Assembly (NCBI RefSeq): GCF_004919045.1
Contig: NZ_SWDW01000014.1
Span: 36,856 to 100,855 of the forward strand
DNA from: Sinomonas albida
GTDB lineage: Bacteria > Actinomycetota > Actinomycetes > Actinomycetales > Micrococcaceae
Direction: 5' to 3'
DNA: 64,000 nucleotides
Below, piece after piece: positions 7,366 to 15,529 of the stretch (the first letter of the stretch is position 1; every line of letters starts with the position of its first letter). The position numbers were made by a program, and so were the translations under genes. The notes beneath the pieces are model-generated. The model was not told the origin of the DNA, did no database searches, and worked only from the letters and a program-made list of their open reading frames with translations.

Positions 7366-8669
7366 GCGAAGCGCTCGCGCTGTGGCGGAGGGGCTGAGAG
7401 CGCGGTGCCTCCTAGCACTCCCGCGCCCAGGGCGGCGCCGACGATGCCCGCGTGCTGGGCCACCGCGGGATTCTCCGAGGCGTCCAAGAGCTGCCCGTCC
7501 AGCTCATAGTTCTCGAGGTCATGCGCCTGCGCAGCCGTTTGCAGCGGATACGTCGCCGCCGCAGCTGCTCCGCCCCGCGCGGGCGTTCTGACCGAGACCA
7601 CGGAGCCCAGCGGTTCCGCGATGTGGCCCGACGCCACCGGCACAATGTCGTCCGCGTTGGTCAGGCTCAGGATGGGAATCTCGGCGGGGGGCTTGAAGGC
7701 CGCGACCGGGCCACCGACCGCCGTCACCGCGGAGACCCGGTACTTCCCGAGGAACTCGGGATCCTCGAGCAGTCCCATGACGTGGATGACCCCTTGGCTG
7801 TAGCACGTGAACACCACCTCGTCGGCAGGCCCAAGCCCTTGGTCTGCGAGCGCGTGACGGATGAGCGCGCGGACCTGGCTGTCCTGACGGCCGAGGCCGT
7901 CAAGGATGCCCTCGGTGTCCATGACGTTCGAGTCGTCGAGATTCCACGTCTCCGTGCCCGGCACCGACACGAGCACCGCAACCGAGCCGTCCGCTCTGAC
8001 GAATCGTTCCACGAGGATCGATGACTCCGGCACCCGAGTTCCGTCATCGAGCGGCACTTGGCTCTGCGCCGCCCGCAGACTCCTCAGCTCGTAGCCGAAG
8101 GTCCCTGGATCTCCCGACCCTGCAGCCACCGGGGCTCGCGAAACCGCAAGGTCTTCGCCCGACGAGTCCTCGATCTGTCCGCTTGCCAGCCCGCGAATGA
8201 TGGACGCCATGCTCCGACCAGGGCTGTCACGGGCACGCCCCATGAAGGCGGCGAGGATCGGCAAACCCATGAGTTCGAGAAGCAAGGGCACGCCTCCGGA
8301 CCCGCCGAGCAGGTTCTGGAGCCCGTCGACGGCGGCAGCCCGCTTGGCCTCTTCTTCCTCGTAGGCCGAGGCCGCCGCTCGCACCGCCGCGGCGATGCCC
8401 TCGGCCTCGGAGACGGCCCGGCGCGCTCTGAGTTCGAGCCGGTTCGACTCGTCGTCGTACTGGGCGGCCAACGCCGACCCCGTGCAGGCGGCGGGCGCGA
8501 TCGACAACCGCGCCATGTACAGCGCGCCCTGCGCGTTCCGGACGGCGACCGCCGCATCATGAAGCTCGCCCGCAGCCGCCTCAAGCGAGTCGAGGTGCGT
8601 CGCGAAGCCCCGCCCGCCGGTCACCACCGCGCCGTCTGCGCCCGGAACGGCCCCGTTTCCGGGTCTCAC
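7311..8669 (-). CDS. Alpha/beta-hydrolase with N-terminal ESX-like helical domain
   Basis: The GTG at 8669 is chosen because its GTGA overlaps the stop of the upstream WXG-like gene and GAGG lies seven bases before. The protein has 452 residues. Residues about 22-110 are an Ala-rich helical domain resembling the helical pair of type VII secretion substrates, ending with YEEEE (103-107), which fits the Y-x-x-x-D/E export motif. A hydrolase domain follows. The nucleophile elbow is C-Y-S-Q-G (289-293), with Ser291 and the first Gly of GxSxG replaced by Cys. Candidate acid and base are Asp340/341 and His349. The tail is low complexity and its coding DNA is duplicated downstream. A secreted lipase, esterase or toxin is possible, and the substrate is unknown. 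Confidence 0.6.
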   Translation of the reverse strand: MRPGNGAVPGADGAVVTGGRGFATHLDSLEAAAGELHDAAVAVRNAQGALYMARLSIAPAACTGSALAAQYDDESNRLELRARRAVSEAEGIAAAVRAAASAYEEEEAKRAAAVDGLQNLLGGSGGVPLLLELMGLPILAAFMGRARDSPGRSMASIIRGLASGQIEDSSGEDLAVSRAPVAAGSGDPGTFGYELRSLRAAQSQVPLDDGTRVPESSILVERFVRADGSVAVLVSVPGTETWNLDDSNVMDTEGILDGLGRQDSQVRALIRHALADQGLGPADEVVFTCYSQGVIHVMGLLEDPEFLGKYRVSAVTAVGGPVAAFKPPAEIPILSLTNADDIVPVASGHIAEPLGSVVSVRTPARGGAAAAATYPLQTAAQAHDLENYELDGQLLDASENPAVAQHAGIVGAALGAGVLGGTALSAPPPQRERFAYTGTDLRSKTGHGKPAR

Positions 8670-9163
8670 CTGCAGACCTCGTCGGCGCGGGGAGGAATCG
8701 AATTGCCGGACGGAAACGGGATGAGCGGCCCCCTCGTCTCCTGCGGGATGAGCGGACCCCGCGATACCTGCGGGAGCAGCGGGCCGCGGGCCTCCGTGAT
8801 GGGGAGACGGGGAGAAAGCGTGACCATCGGGGCGTCTGAACTGCTGGCCGCGTCTGCGACTGCCCTCACGGCCGCACAGTCCTGAGCCTCTCTCTCGAGA
8901 GACGCCACAAGTATCGCGAGCCCCACAATGCCCGCCGTGACGGCGGCGAGCTCGGCAACGACAAATGCCAGGCGCGCTCGGTACGAGTCCCCGGCCCCAC
9001 CCGACCACTCCGCGTGATGCCCGCGGCCGGCCAAGCGTTCGCCGAGCCGCGCCTCGTCCTCCGCGCGCGCGAGCTGCTCTGCGGCCGACTTGAGGCCCGC
9101 CTCGTCGTGCCCGCAGCTCCTCTCGCGCCCTCCGCCAGCCTGCTCGCCAGCCCTTCGATCCAC
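8666..9163 (-). CDS. WXG100-like small protein with proline-rich tail
   Basis: A 165-residue protein, GTG start at 9163 after AGGGGGAG. Residues about 20-100 form two predicted helices around a W-S-G-G turn (HHAEWSGGAGDSYRARLAF), the hallmark arrangement of WXG100/ESAT-6-like secretion partners. Residues about 75-90 are strongly hydrophobic (VTAGIVGLAILVASL), which is more than usual for the family and could be a membrane helix. The C-terminal part carries three RGPL-x-PQ-like repeats and a basic end. The gene overlaps the hydrolase gene by four bases, so the two are translated together. No EccC/EccD secretion genes are in the window. The start codon and the family are moderately supported. 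Confidence 0.5.
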   Translation of the reverse strand: MDRRAGEQAGGGRERSCGHDEAGLKSAAEQLARAEDEARLGERLAGRGHHAEWSGGAGDSYRARLAFVVAELAAVTAGIVGLAILVASLEREAQDCAAVRAVADAASSSDAPMVTLSPRLPITEARGPLLPQVSRGPLIPQETRGPLIPFPSGNSIPPRADEVCR

Positions 9164-9518
9164 CGCTCCCCCTCTGCGATTCGGGTGATCCCCTGCTCAT
9201 TCCCGCGATCCCGTGCAATTCCCTGCGGTCCACCCGCGATCCCGTGATCCCCGGCAAGCCCCCGCAAACCCCGCGATCCCGCGAGTCCCCGTGATCCGCA
9301 TACGCCCGCGCTGACCCCGACGCTACGGGGCCCAAGAGCGCAACCGCGCCCCGCCGTCGTCGTATGTGGACTGCTCGCGTGTTGAGAATCCGTGGAAGAT
9401 CATTGCGCCGCCCCTGCACCGACGCTGCGCCGACGCCACGCCGCCGAGGCGCCGGGCCGGCGTTCGCGAAGCCGTCACGGCTCATGGCGCGCGCCTCCCA
9501 TCTGGAAGAATGGAGGCC
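9164..9518. other. Intergenic region before purB with degenerate GCGATCCC repeats
   Basis: About 355 bases between divergent genes. From 9180 to 9300 the sequence repeats variants of CCCGCGATCCCGTG several times and is low in complexity. ORFs through it have Arg/Gly-rich nonsense composition. The purB promoter must lie in its right half, but I cannot point to -35/-10 boxes with confidence. Confidence 0.4.
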
Positions 9519-10949
9519 ATGGCTGACTCCCCCACACGTACGCCCTCCGGAAGGCTGTCTCTCGCGGCCTCTGACGAGCCGATCGCACTCGGCCCGCTCG
9601 ACGGCCGCTACCGCCCCGCAGTCGCCCCGCTCGTGGACTATCTGTCCGAGGCTGCGCTGAACCGGGACCGCGTCGCGGTCGAGGTCGAGTGGTTCATCCA
9701 CCTCACCAAGAACTCCGTCCTCCCCGGCACCCACCCGCTCACGGCGGCGCAGGAGGAGGGCCTTCGCGCGATGGTCACCGAGTTCGACGCCGCCTCCATC
9801 CGCGAGCTCGCCGGGATCGAGGCCGTGACCGTGCATGACGTCAAGGCCGTGGAGTACTTCATCGGGCGTCGCCTCGACGCCTTGGGGCTCGGCCGACTGA
9901 CCGCGCTCGTCCACTTCGGCTGCACATCCGAGGACATCAACAACCTCTCGTACGCGCTCGGAGTCAAGGGTGCGGTCGAGAACGTCTGGCTCCCCGCGGC
10001 CCGCGCTCTCGTCGACCAGATCGCGGACATGGCCCGCGCGAACCGCGACATCCCCATGCTGTCCCGCACCCACGGCCAGCCCGCCACGCCGACCTCGCTC
10101 GGCAAGGAACTCGCCGTCATGGCGCACCGCCTGGGCCGCCAGCTGGACCGCATCGGGCGGACCGAATTCCTCGGCAAGATCAACGGCGCCACCGGCGACT
10201 TCGCCGCTCACGTCGCGTCCGTGCCGAGCGCCGACTGGCAGCAGGTGTCGAAGTCCTTCGTCGAGGGGCTCGGGCTCACGTGGAACCCGCTCACCACGCA
10301 GATCGAGAGCCACGACTGGCAGGCCGAGCTGTACGCGGACATCGCGCGCTTCAACCGGATCCTGCACAACGTCTGCACGGACCTGTGGAGCTACATCTCG
10401 ATCGGCTACTTCGCACAGATTCCCGTGGCCGGCGCGACCGGATCCTCGACCATGCCGCACAAGGTCAACCCGATCCGTTTCGAGAACGCCGAGGCCAACC
10501 TCGAGATCTCCTCGGCCCTCCTCGACACCCTCGGCGCGACGCTGGTCACAAGCCGCTGGCAGCGCGACCTCACCGATTCGTCGAGCCAGCGGAACATCGG
10601 AGTCGCGTTCGGCCACTCGATCCTTGCCATCAGCAACGTCGCGAGGGGCCTCGCGGGCCTCGATGTCGCCGAGGGCGTCCTCGCCGCGGACCTCGACCAG
10701 AACTGGGAAGTCCTCGCAGAGGCGATCCAGATGGTGATGCGCGCCGAGGCCATTGCAGGGGTTCCGGGCATGGACAACCCGTACGAGCGGCTCAAGGATC
10801 TCACACGCGGCCACCGGGTCGACGGCGCCCGCATGAAGGAGTTCGTATCCGAGCTCGGCCTCTCGGCCGAGGCCGAGGCCCGGCTCCTGAGCCTCACCCC
10901 CGGCACCTACACCGGCATCGCGGGGCGCCTCGTCGACCACCTCGGCTGA
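9519..10949 (+). CDS. purB: Adenylosuccinate lyase
   Basis: Catalyses two fumarate-releasing steps of purine synthesis (SAICAR to AICAR, adenylosuccinate to AMP). The start MADSPTRTPSGRLS at 9519 follows GGAGG closely. An ATG at 9510 is an alternative. The protein has 476 residues, normal for the family's long actinobacterial form. The fumarase/lyase signature GSSTMPHKVNPIRFENAE is intact, as are LDGRYRPAVAPL at the N-terminus, HFGCTSEDINNL, and the catalytic His in SRTHGQPATPTSLGKE. A single-gene unit that ends before a hairpin and the tRNA gene. Confidence 0.95.
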   Translation: MADSPTRTPSGRLSLAASDEPIALGPLDGRYRPAVAPLVDYLSEAALNRDRVAVEVEWFIHLTKNSVLPGTHPLTAAQEEGLRAMVTEFDAASIRELAGIEAVTVHDVKAVEYFIGRRLDALGLGRLTALVHFGCTSEDINNLSYALGVKGAVENVWLPAARALVDQIADMARANRDIPMLSRTHGQPATPTSLGKELAVMAHRLGRQLDRIGRTEFLGKINGATGDFAAHVASVPSADWQQVSKSFVEGLGLTWNPLTTQIESHDWQAELYADIARFNRILHNVCTDLWSYISIGYFAQIPVAGATGSSTMPHKVNPIRFENAEANLEISSALLDTLGATLVTSRWQRDLTDSSSQRNIGVAFGHSILAISNVARGLAGLDVAEGVLAADLDQNWEVLAEAIQMVMRAEAIAGVPGMDNPYERLKDLTRGHRVDGARMKEFVSELGLSAEAEARLLSLTPGTYTGIAGRLVDHLG

Positions 10950-10974
10950 GCGCTGCCTCTGAGTCAGCGGACGA

Positions 10975-11007
10975 CGGCGGGCCCGGGCCGAGTGCCCTGG
11001 CCCGCCG
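10975..11007. terminator. Hairpin after purB, GACGACGGCGG family
   Basis: CGGCGGGCC (10975-10983) pairs with GGCCCGCCG (10999-11007). The left arm is preceded by GGACGA, giving the GGACGACGGCGG core seen after many genes in this window, although here the right side lacks the matching TCGTCC. Confidence 0.55.
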
Positions 11008-11008
11008 A

Positions 11009-11039
11009 TTCGCATCGCGAGGCCGATGCAGGTAAAGTA
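11009..11039 (+). promoter_or_regulatory. Probable promoter of the initiator tRNA gene
   Basis: TTCGCA (11009-11014) and TAAAGT (11034-11039) are separated by 19 bases, about 10 bases before the mature tRNA start. The spacing is slightly long, and the -35 match is weak. Confidence 0.35.
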
Positions 11040-11049
11040 GATCAAGCGC

Positions 11050-11126
11050 CGCGGGGTGGAGCAGTTCGGTAGCTCGCTGGGCTCATAACCCAGAGGTCGC
11101 AGGTTCAAATCCTGTCCCCGCAACCA
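11050..11126 (+). tRNA. Initiator tRNA-Met (CAT anticodon), CCA encoded
   Basis: A 77-base cloverleaf with acceptor CGCGGGG pairing to CCCCGCA, so the first pair is the C-A mismatch of initiator tRNAs. The anticodon arm CTGGGCTCATAACCCAG has the three G-C pairs next to the CAT anticodon loop. The T-arm GGTTCAAATCC and a genomic CCA end are present. It is followed four bases later by a strong terminator. Confidence 0.95.
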
Positions 11127-11129
11127 CAG

Positions 11130-11160
11130 AAGGCCCCGGATCCAATGGATCCGGGGCCTT
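11130..11160 (+). terminator. Terminator of the initiator tRNA gene
   Basis: AAGGCCCCGGATCC (11130-11143) pairs perfectly over 14 bases with GGATCCGGGGCCTT (11147-11160) around an AAT loop, followed by TTTCG-like sequence. Confidence 0.9.
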
Positions 11161-11286
11161 TCGCATGCCGTCCGGCCGCGCTCCTGTCCACTTGTAATTC
11201 CCCAATCAGTCCCGCACCGGCGTGTCTCGGCGCGACACGCCCCACGCGCGCGAAGAAGCGGACCGGAGCGCTCGGCACCCCAGGAC

Positions 11287-12942
11287 TCAGCCCGCCGCAG
11301 CCCGGCCAGCGGCGCGGCCGGAGAACAGGCACCCGCCCAGGAACGTGCCTTCGAGGGCGTTGTAGCCCATGAGCCCACCGCCCCCGAAGCCCGCGGCCTC
11401 GCCCGCCGCAAAGAGCCCCGGCACGGGCTGCCCTACACCCGAGGCGTCCGGCGCCGAGAGGCAGCGCCCTGAGAGGTCCGTCTCGAGCCCGCCGAGTGTC
11501 TTGCGCGTGAGGATGTTGAGCCGGACGGCGACGAGTGGGCCGTTCGACGAGTCCAGGATGCGGTGCGGCGTCGCGACCCGGATGAGGCGGTCGCCGCGGT
11601 ACTTCCGGTGCCCGCGCAGGAACGTCACCTGTGCGTCCTTCCCGAACGGGTTGTCGATCTCCCGGTCCCGCGCCTCGAGCACCGACCGCAGGCCGGCCTC
11701 GGAGATGAGGCCCGGTTCGCCCACGCGGTTCATCCCCTCGACGAGTTCGCCGAGGTTCGGCGCGACCACGAAGTCCGCGCCGTGCCGCATGAACGCGTCG
11801 ACTGGCCCGGGTGCCCCCGGCCGGACCCGGTCGAGCAGAAGCCGTACATCCTTGCCCGTGAAGTCCGGATTCTGCTCGGATCCCGAGAGCACGAATTCCT
11901 TCTCGATGATCTTCTGCGTCAGGACGAACCACGAATAGTCGTGCCCGGTCCCGCGCAGGTGCCGGAGCGTCCCGAGCGTATCGAAGCCGGGAAAGTACGG
12001 TGGCGGGAGCCGGCGGCCCGTAGCGTCGAGCCACACCGAGGAGGGCCCCGGCAGGATCCGGATCCCATGGTTCTCCCACACGGGATTCCAGTTCCGCAGG
12101 CCCTCGACGTAGTGCCACATGCGGTCGTCGTTGATCACCCGCGCCCCCGCATCCGAGGCGATGCCCAGCATGCGACCGTCCACGTGCGCGGGCACCCCGG
12201 CGACCATGGTCGCCGGCGGCTCGCCGAGCCGCGCCGGCCACATGGCCCGCACGAGGTCGTGATTCCCGCCGATGCCGCCCGAGGCGACGATCACCGCGGA
12301 AGCCCGCAGCTCGACGTCGTCCGTCACCGTGCGCGAGCTCGGCGTCCCGCGCGGGGCGTCCGAGGCCTCCAGGACGGCGCACCGCACCCCGACCACCGCG
12401 CCGCCCTCCGCGATCAGCTCGTCCACCCGGTGACGGAACAGGAGGCGCACCCGACCGGCGTCGGCGTGGTCGAGCGTGCGGCGAATGAACGGCTCGAGCA
12501 CCCCGGGACCCGTACCCCAGGTGAGGTGAAAGCGCGGCACCGAATTGCCATGGCCCTCGGCGCGGCCGTCGCCACGCTCGGCCCACCCGACCACCGGGAA
12601 GAACCGCACGCCCATCCCGTGCAGCCACGCGCGCTTCTCCCCAGTTGCGAAGTCGAGGTAGGCCTCGGCCCACTGCCGGGGCCAGTAGTCCTCGGGCCGG
12701 TCGAACTGCGCGCTTCCGGCCCAGTCCTGGCCAGCTAGCTCGCGCGAGTCCCGCACGCCCATGCGGCGCTGCTCGGGCGAGTCCACGAGGAAGAGCCCGC
12801 CGAGGGACCAGAACGCCTGCCCGCCGAGAGACTGCTCCGGCTCCTGCTCCACGATGACCACGTGCTTCCCGGCATCCGCGGCCTCCGTCGCGGCTACGAG
12901 GCCTGCAAGGCCCGCCCCGACCACGATGACATCGGCATCCAT
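11287..12942 (-). CDS. FAD-binding dehydrogenase, 3-ketosteroid dehydrogenase/fumarate reductase type
   Basis: A 551-residue flavoprotein. The ATG at 12942 starts MDADVIVVGAGLAGLVAATEA, placing the dinucleotide-binding GxGxxG at residues 9-14. The EQEPEQSLGGQAFWSLGGLFLVD segment completes the FAD site. The C-terminal GLFAAGEAAGFGGGGLMGYNALEGTFLGGCLFSGR is the second FAD contact typical of the succinate dehydrogenase/fumarate reductase-like family. The sequence resembles the group annotated as putative FAD-binding dehydrogenase related to 3-ketosteroid delta-1-dehydrogenase. The substrate cannot be read from the sequence, and no steroid genes are nearby. It stands alone on the minus strand and diverges from the methyltransferase gene. 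Confidence 0.85.
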   Translation of the reverse strand: MDADVIVVGAGLAGLVAATEAADAGKHVVIVEQEPEQSLGGQAFWSLGGLFLVDSPEQRRMGVRDSRELAGQDWAGSAQFDRPEDYWPRQWAEAYLDFATGEKRAWLHGMGVRFFPVVGWAERGDGRAEGHGNSVPRFHLTWGTGPGVLEPFIRRTLDHADAGRVRLLFRHRVDELIAEGGAVVGVRCAVLEASDAPRGTPSSRTVTDDVELRASAVIVASGGIGGNHDLVRAMWPARLGEPPATMVAGVPAHVDGRMLGIASDAGARVINDDRMWHYVEGLRNWNPVWENHGIRILPGPSSVWLDATGRRLPPPYFPGFDTLGTLRHLRGTGHDYSWFVLTQKIIEKEFVLSGSEQNPDFTGKDVRLLLDRVRPGAPGPVDAFMRHGADFVVAPNLGELVEGMNRVGEPGLISEAGLRSVLEARDREIDNPFGKDAQVTFLRGHRKYRGDRLIRVATPHRILDSSNGPLVAVRLNILTRKTLGGLETDLSGRCLSAPDASGVGQPVPGLFAAGEAAGFGGGGLMGYNALEGTFLGGCLFSGRAAGRAAAG

Positions 12943-13017
12943 GGGGTTCCTTCCGTCGGCGTCAGGTTCAGCCTCCCGGTCCGGGACACGCGAGTCAACG
13001 CATCGCATACTCGTGGC

Positions 13018-13713
13018 ATGGACTCCTGCTGCGGCGGCCCCACCAACCATGAACCCGGCGATCGCCGGTCCGACAATCCGGGCTACGACGCCATCTTCGA
13101 CTCCCGCTTCTCCCGCTCCATCGCGAAGCGCTACGGGCGCAAGGGGCTGCGGCCGGCAGAGCGGCAGATCGTCGACTTCCTCGCGGGCTCCGGGATCGAG
13201 GGCGCGACGGTGCTCGAGGTCGGCGGAGGGGTAGGCGAGATCCAGCTCGAGCTGCTCAAGCGGGGCGCGGCGCGGGCCCTGAACCTCGAGCTCTCCGGGG
13301 GCTACGAGGAGGACGCGCTGCGGCTCATCGAGCAGGAGGGCTTCGGAGGGCGCATCGAGCGGCGCCTGGGTGTGGATCTCGCCACGGAGGGTCACGGGGT
13401 TGAGGCGGCGGACGTCGTCGTCCTCCATCGCGTGGTGTGCTGCTACCCCGACTACGCGAAGCTCCTCGGCGCGGCGGCGGAGCACGCCCGCCGCGCGCTC
13501 GTCTTCAGCTACCCGACGTCCAACGTGATGTCCCGGACGTTCATCAGGCTCATGAACGGGCTCCTCGGCGTCTCGGGCAATTCGTTCCGGGGCTTCGTCC
13601 ATTCCCCCGTCGCGATGGCCGGCGTGCTCCGCAGCCAGGGGCTCGAGCCGTCCTTCCACTGGAAGAGCCCCGTGTGGCACGTCCTGGGGGCGGCGCGGCC
13701 AGCCCAGCCTTAG
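13018..13713 (+). CDS. Class I SAM-dependent methyltransferase
   Basis: A 231-residue protein. The start MDSCCGGPTNHEPGD at 13018 has no Shine-Dalgarno sequence but has CATACT 8-13 bases upstream, which fits a leaderless transcript, common in actinobacteria. The SAM-binding glycine motif is VLEVGGGVGEIQLELL (about residues 64-79) and the acidic end of the next strand is LNLELSGG. The N-terminal CC pair may bind metal but is not conserved in any family I recall. A DVVVLHRVVCCYPDY segment corresponds to motif II. The substrate is unknown. A 26-bp terminator hairpin follows the stop by five bases. Confidence 0.75.
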   Translation: MDSCCGGPTNHEPGDRRSDNPGYDAIFDSRFSRSIAKRYGRKGLRPAERQIVDFLAGSGIEGATVLEVGGGVGEIQLELLKRGAARALNLELSGGYEEDALRLIEQEGFGGRIERRLGVDLATEGHGVEAADVVVLHRVVCCYPDYAKLLGAAAEHARRALVFSYPTSNVMSRTFIRLMNGLLGVSGNSFRGFVHSPVAMAGVLRSQGLEPSFHWKSPVWHVLGAARPAQP

Positions 13714-13718
13714 CGGCG

Positions 13719-13774
13719 GAAAACAACGGGCGACGGCGGCACTCGGGTGAGTGCCGCCGTCGCCCGTTGTTTTC
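13719..13774. terminator. 26-bp perfect hairpin, GACGGCGG family
   Basis: Bases 13719-13744 pair without mismatch to 13749-13774 around the loop GGGT. The stem begins GAAAACAACGGGCGACGGCGG and ends in GTTGTTTTC, so transcripts of the methyltransferase (left) and the convergent oxidase gene (right) can both end here. Confidence 0.9.
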
Positions 13775-13817
13775 GCTCCTGTTATCCGGCGCCTGTAGTC
13801 CTTCGCCCTCGGGACGA

Positions 13818-15200
13818 TCAGACCCGCGCGGCGATGACACCCGCCGCGAGGATCTCCTCCGCCGCCCGGCGTCCCATGCGGAGTGCGCCGTCCACGTGCT
13901 GGTAGCCCTCGGACGCGATGTCGGAGCACGCGAAGTGGATGGGCCCCACGGGCGTGCGCTGGTCCGCGCCGTAGCGGGAGAGGCCGCCGAGGTCGAAGCT
14001 GGCCGCGTACGCGCCGCGGGTCCATTCCTCGGAGCCCCAGTCGGACTCGTAGTAGACGTCGGCCTTGAGGGCCTCGGGGCCGAGGTAGCCCGCCATCGAG
14101 CCGAGGATCGCCGCCTTGCGCTCTTCGGAGCTGAGGGCGAACATCGCGTCCGCGTGCTCGTCGGAGACGAAGCCCACGAGCGTGCCGCGCTCGTCGCCGA
14201 AGTTCGTGTTGTCGTAGACCTCCTGCACGATCTGGCCGACCCCGAAGCACGTGCCCGAGAGGCCTGCCTCGCGCCAGAACGGGCGGCTGTAGACCGCATG
14301 GACCTTGATGACGAGGCCCATCGAGAGGTGCTGGTGCAGCTGGTGCTGGCGGCGCGGGAGCGGCGGCTCGTAGGAGATGCGGCTGTACAGCGTCGGCGGG
14401 ACGGCGAGGATGGCGCGGCGGGCGGTGACGGACACGCCGTCGGCCTCCGTGCGCACGCGGCCCTCGCCCCAGACGATGGTGCGCACCGGGGCATTGAGGA
14501 CGACGGCGTCCCCGAGCTCCGCGGCCATCGCGAGGCTCACGGACTGCATGCCGCCCACGACGCGGCGGTCAAGGATGAAGTCCTCGTCGAGGAGGTTGCT
14601 GAACGAGCCCGCAGACGCCGCCATGAGGACGGCCTGCAGCGCGGAGAAGGCGTGGGCGGGCTTGGTGAGCATGGCGCCGGCGATGAACATGCCGATGAGT
14701 TCGCACGCGTCCTCGTCCGCAGACTGGGCGCGGAGCCAGTGGTGGAACGAGATCGTGTCTAGCTCGCGGGCTTTCGGGTGGGCCCACGGCTCCTCGGCGC
14801 CGATCTCGGCGGCGAGCCCGTCGAGGATGGCGGTGATCCGCTCGACCTCGGCCTGCGTGCCCGGCGAGACCGGGAAGTCCGCGCCCTCGTAGACCGTGCG
14901 CTCGCCGTCCGCCGCGACGAAGACGCTCTGACCCTCGCGGTACCGCTGGTAGGTCTCTTTGCCGAGCTCCTCGACCAGGCCCAGGAGCTCCGTCTGGTCC
15001 GGGCTGATCCACTGGCCGCCGACTTCGAGCCACGCGCCGTCGACCGTGTCGCTCCACGTGCGTCCGCCCACACGGTCGCGCGCCTCGAGCACAACGACCC
15101 TCGCGCCGCCCCGCGTCAGAGTGCGCGCGGCCATGAGTCCCGCGGGGCCCGCCCCGACGACGACGACGTCTGCCTGGAGCTCTCGCTTCTCACCTGCCAT
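13818..15200 (-). CDS. puo: Flavin monoamine oxidase, probable putrescine oxidase
   Basis: A 460-residue FAD amine oxidase that would oxidise putrescine to 4-aminobutanal with release of ammonia and hydrogen peroxide. The ATG at 15200 follows AGGAAGGG. Features are the FAD-binding VVVVGAGPAGLMAARTL (12-28), EARDRVGGRTWSD, and GGQWISPDQTELLGL typical of actinobacterial putrescine oxidases. The C-terminal FAD contact is HFACSDIASEGYQHVDGALRMGRRAAEEIL. It faces away from tetR-aguB-aguA, and the same operator lies in both promoters, which strongly suggests putrescine as the substrate. A tyramine oxidase is the main alternative. Confidence 0.82.
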   Translation of the reverse strand: MAGEKRELQADVVVVGAGPAGLMAARTLTRGGARVVVLEARDRVGGRTWSDTVDGAWLEVGGQWISPDQTELLGLVEELGKETYQRYREGQSVFVAADGERTVYEGADFPVSPGTQAEVERITAILDGLAAEIGAEEPWAHPKARELDTISFHHWLRAQSADEDACELIGMFIAGAMLTKPAHAFSALQAVLMAASAGSFSNLLDEDFILDRRVVGGMQSVSLAMAAELGDAVVLNAPVRTIVWGEGRVRTEADGVSVTARRAILAVPPTLYSRISYEPPLPRRQHQLHQHLSMGLVIKVHAVYSRPFWREAGLSGTCFGVGQIVQEVYDNTNFGDERGTLVGFVSDEHADAMFALSSEERKAAILGSMAGYLGPEALKADVYYESDWGSEEWTRGAYAASFDLGGLSRYGADQRTPVGPIHFACSDIASEGYQHVDGALRMGRRAAEEILAAGVIAARV

Positions 15201-15250
15201 GGTGTTTCCCTTCCTGGAGGGGCATCGTTGCCCCCAATGTGGTGGCCGTC

Positions 15251-15275
15251 TCTAAATGAATATAGTTCATTTATT
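15251..15275. promoter_or_regulatory. TetR-type operator in the puo promoter
   Basis: TCTAAATGAA-TATAG-TTCATTTATT. The inner arms AAATGAA/TTCATTT are perfect. On the minus strand TATATT inside it forms a -10 box, with TTGCGT 16 bases upstream, so a bound repressor would block puo transcription. A matching site lies at 16349-16373 before aguB. Confidence 0.75.
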
Positions 15276-15320
15276 TATTGACGCAACCCTCACCCCTCTG
15301 GCCCCGCCCCGCCCCAACGC

Positions 15321-15515
15321 GGTTGCGGGGTCCCGTCCCGAGGGTTGCGGGGTCCCGTCCCGAGGGTTGCGGGGTCCCGTCCCGAGAGTTGCGGGGTCCC
15401 GTCCCGAGGGTTGCGGGGTCCCGTCCCGAGGGTTGCGGGGTCCCGTCCCGAGGGTTGCGGGGTCCCGTCCCGAGGGTTGCGGGGTCCCGTCCCGAGGGTT
15501 GCGGGGTCCCGTCCC
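15321..15515 (+). repeat. Nine 22-bp tandem repeats before tetR
   Basis: Nine nearly identical units with a 22-base period, each GGTTGCGGGGTCCC followed by GTCCCGAG. One unit has AG for GG at its start and the last ends GTCCCC. There is no spacer variation, so this is not a CRISPR array. The block ends two bases before the TAGACT -10 candidate of tetR. Confidence 0.95.
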
Positions 15516-15529
15516 CTAGACTCCGAGTC

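Noticed and set aside
8866..9267. Overlapping 133-residue ORF opposite frame of the WXG-like gene
   Set aside because: Same strand but other frame, Arg/Ser-rich, and its start lies in the GCGATCCC low-complexity region.
7311..11411. A 1366-residue open frame on the minus strand
   Set aside because: It is open only because of high GC. Most of it lies opposite purB and the tRNA gene and has Arg/Gly-rich nonsense composition. Only the last 452 codons form the real hydrolase gene.
15321..15515. CRISPR array
   Set aside because: Units are contiguous 22-bp repeats without unique spacers, and no cas gene is near.
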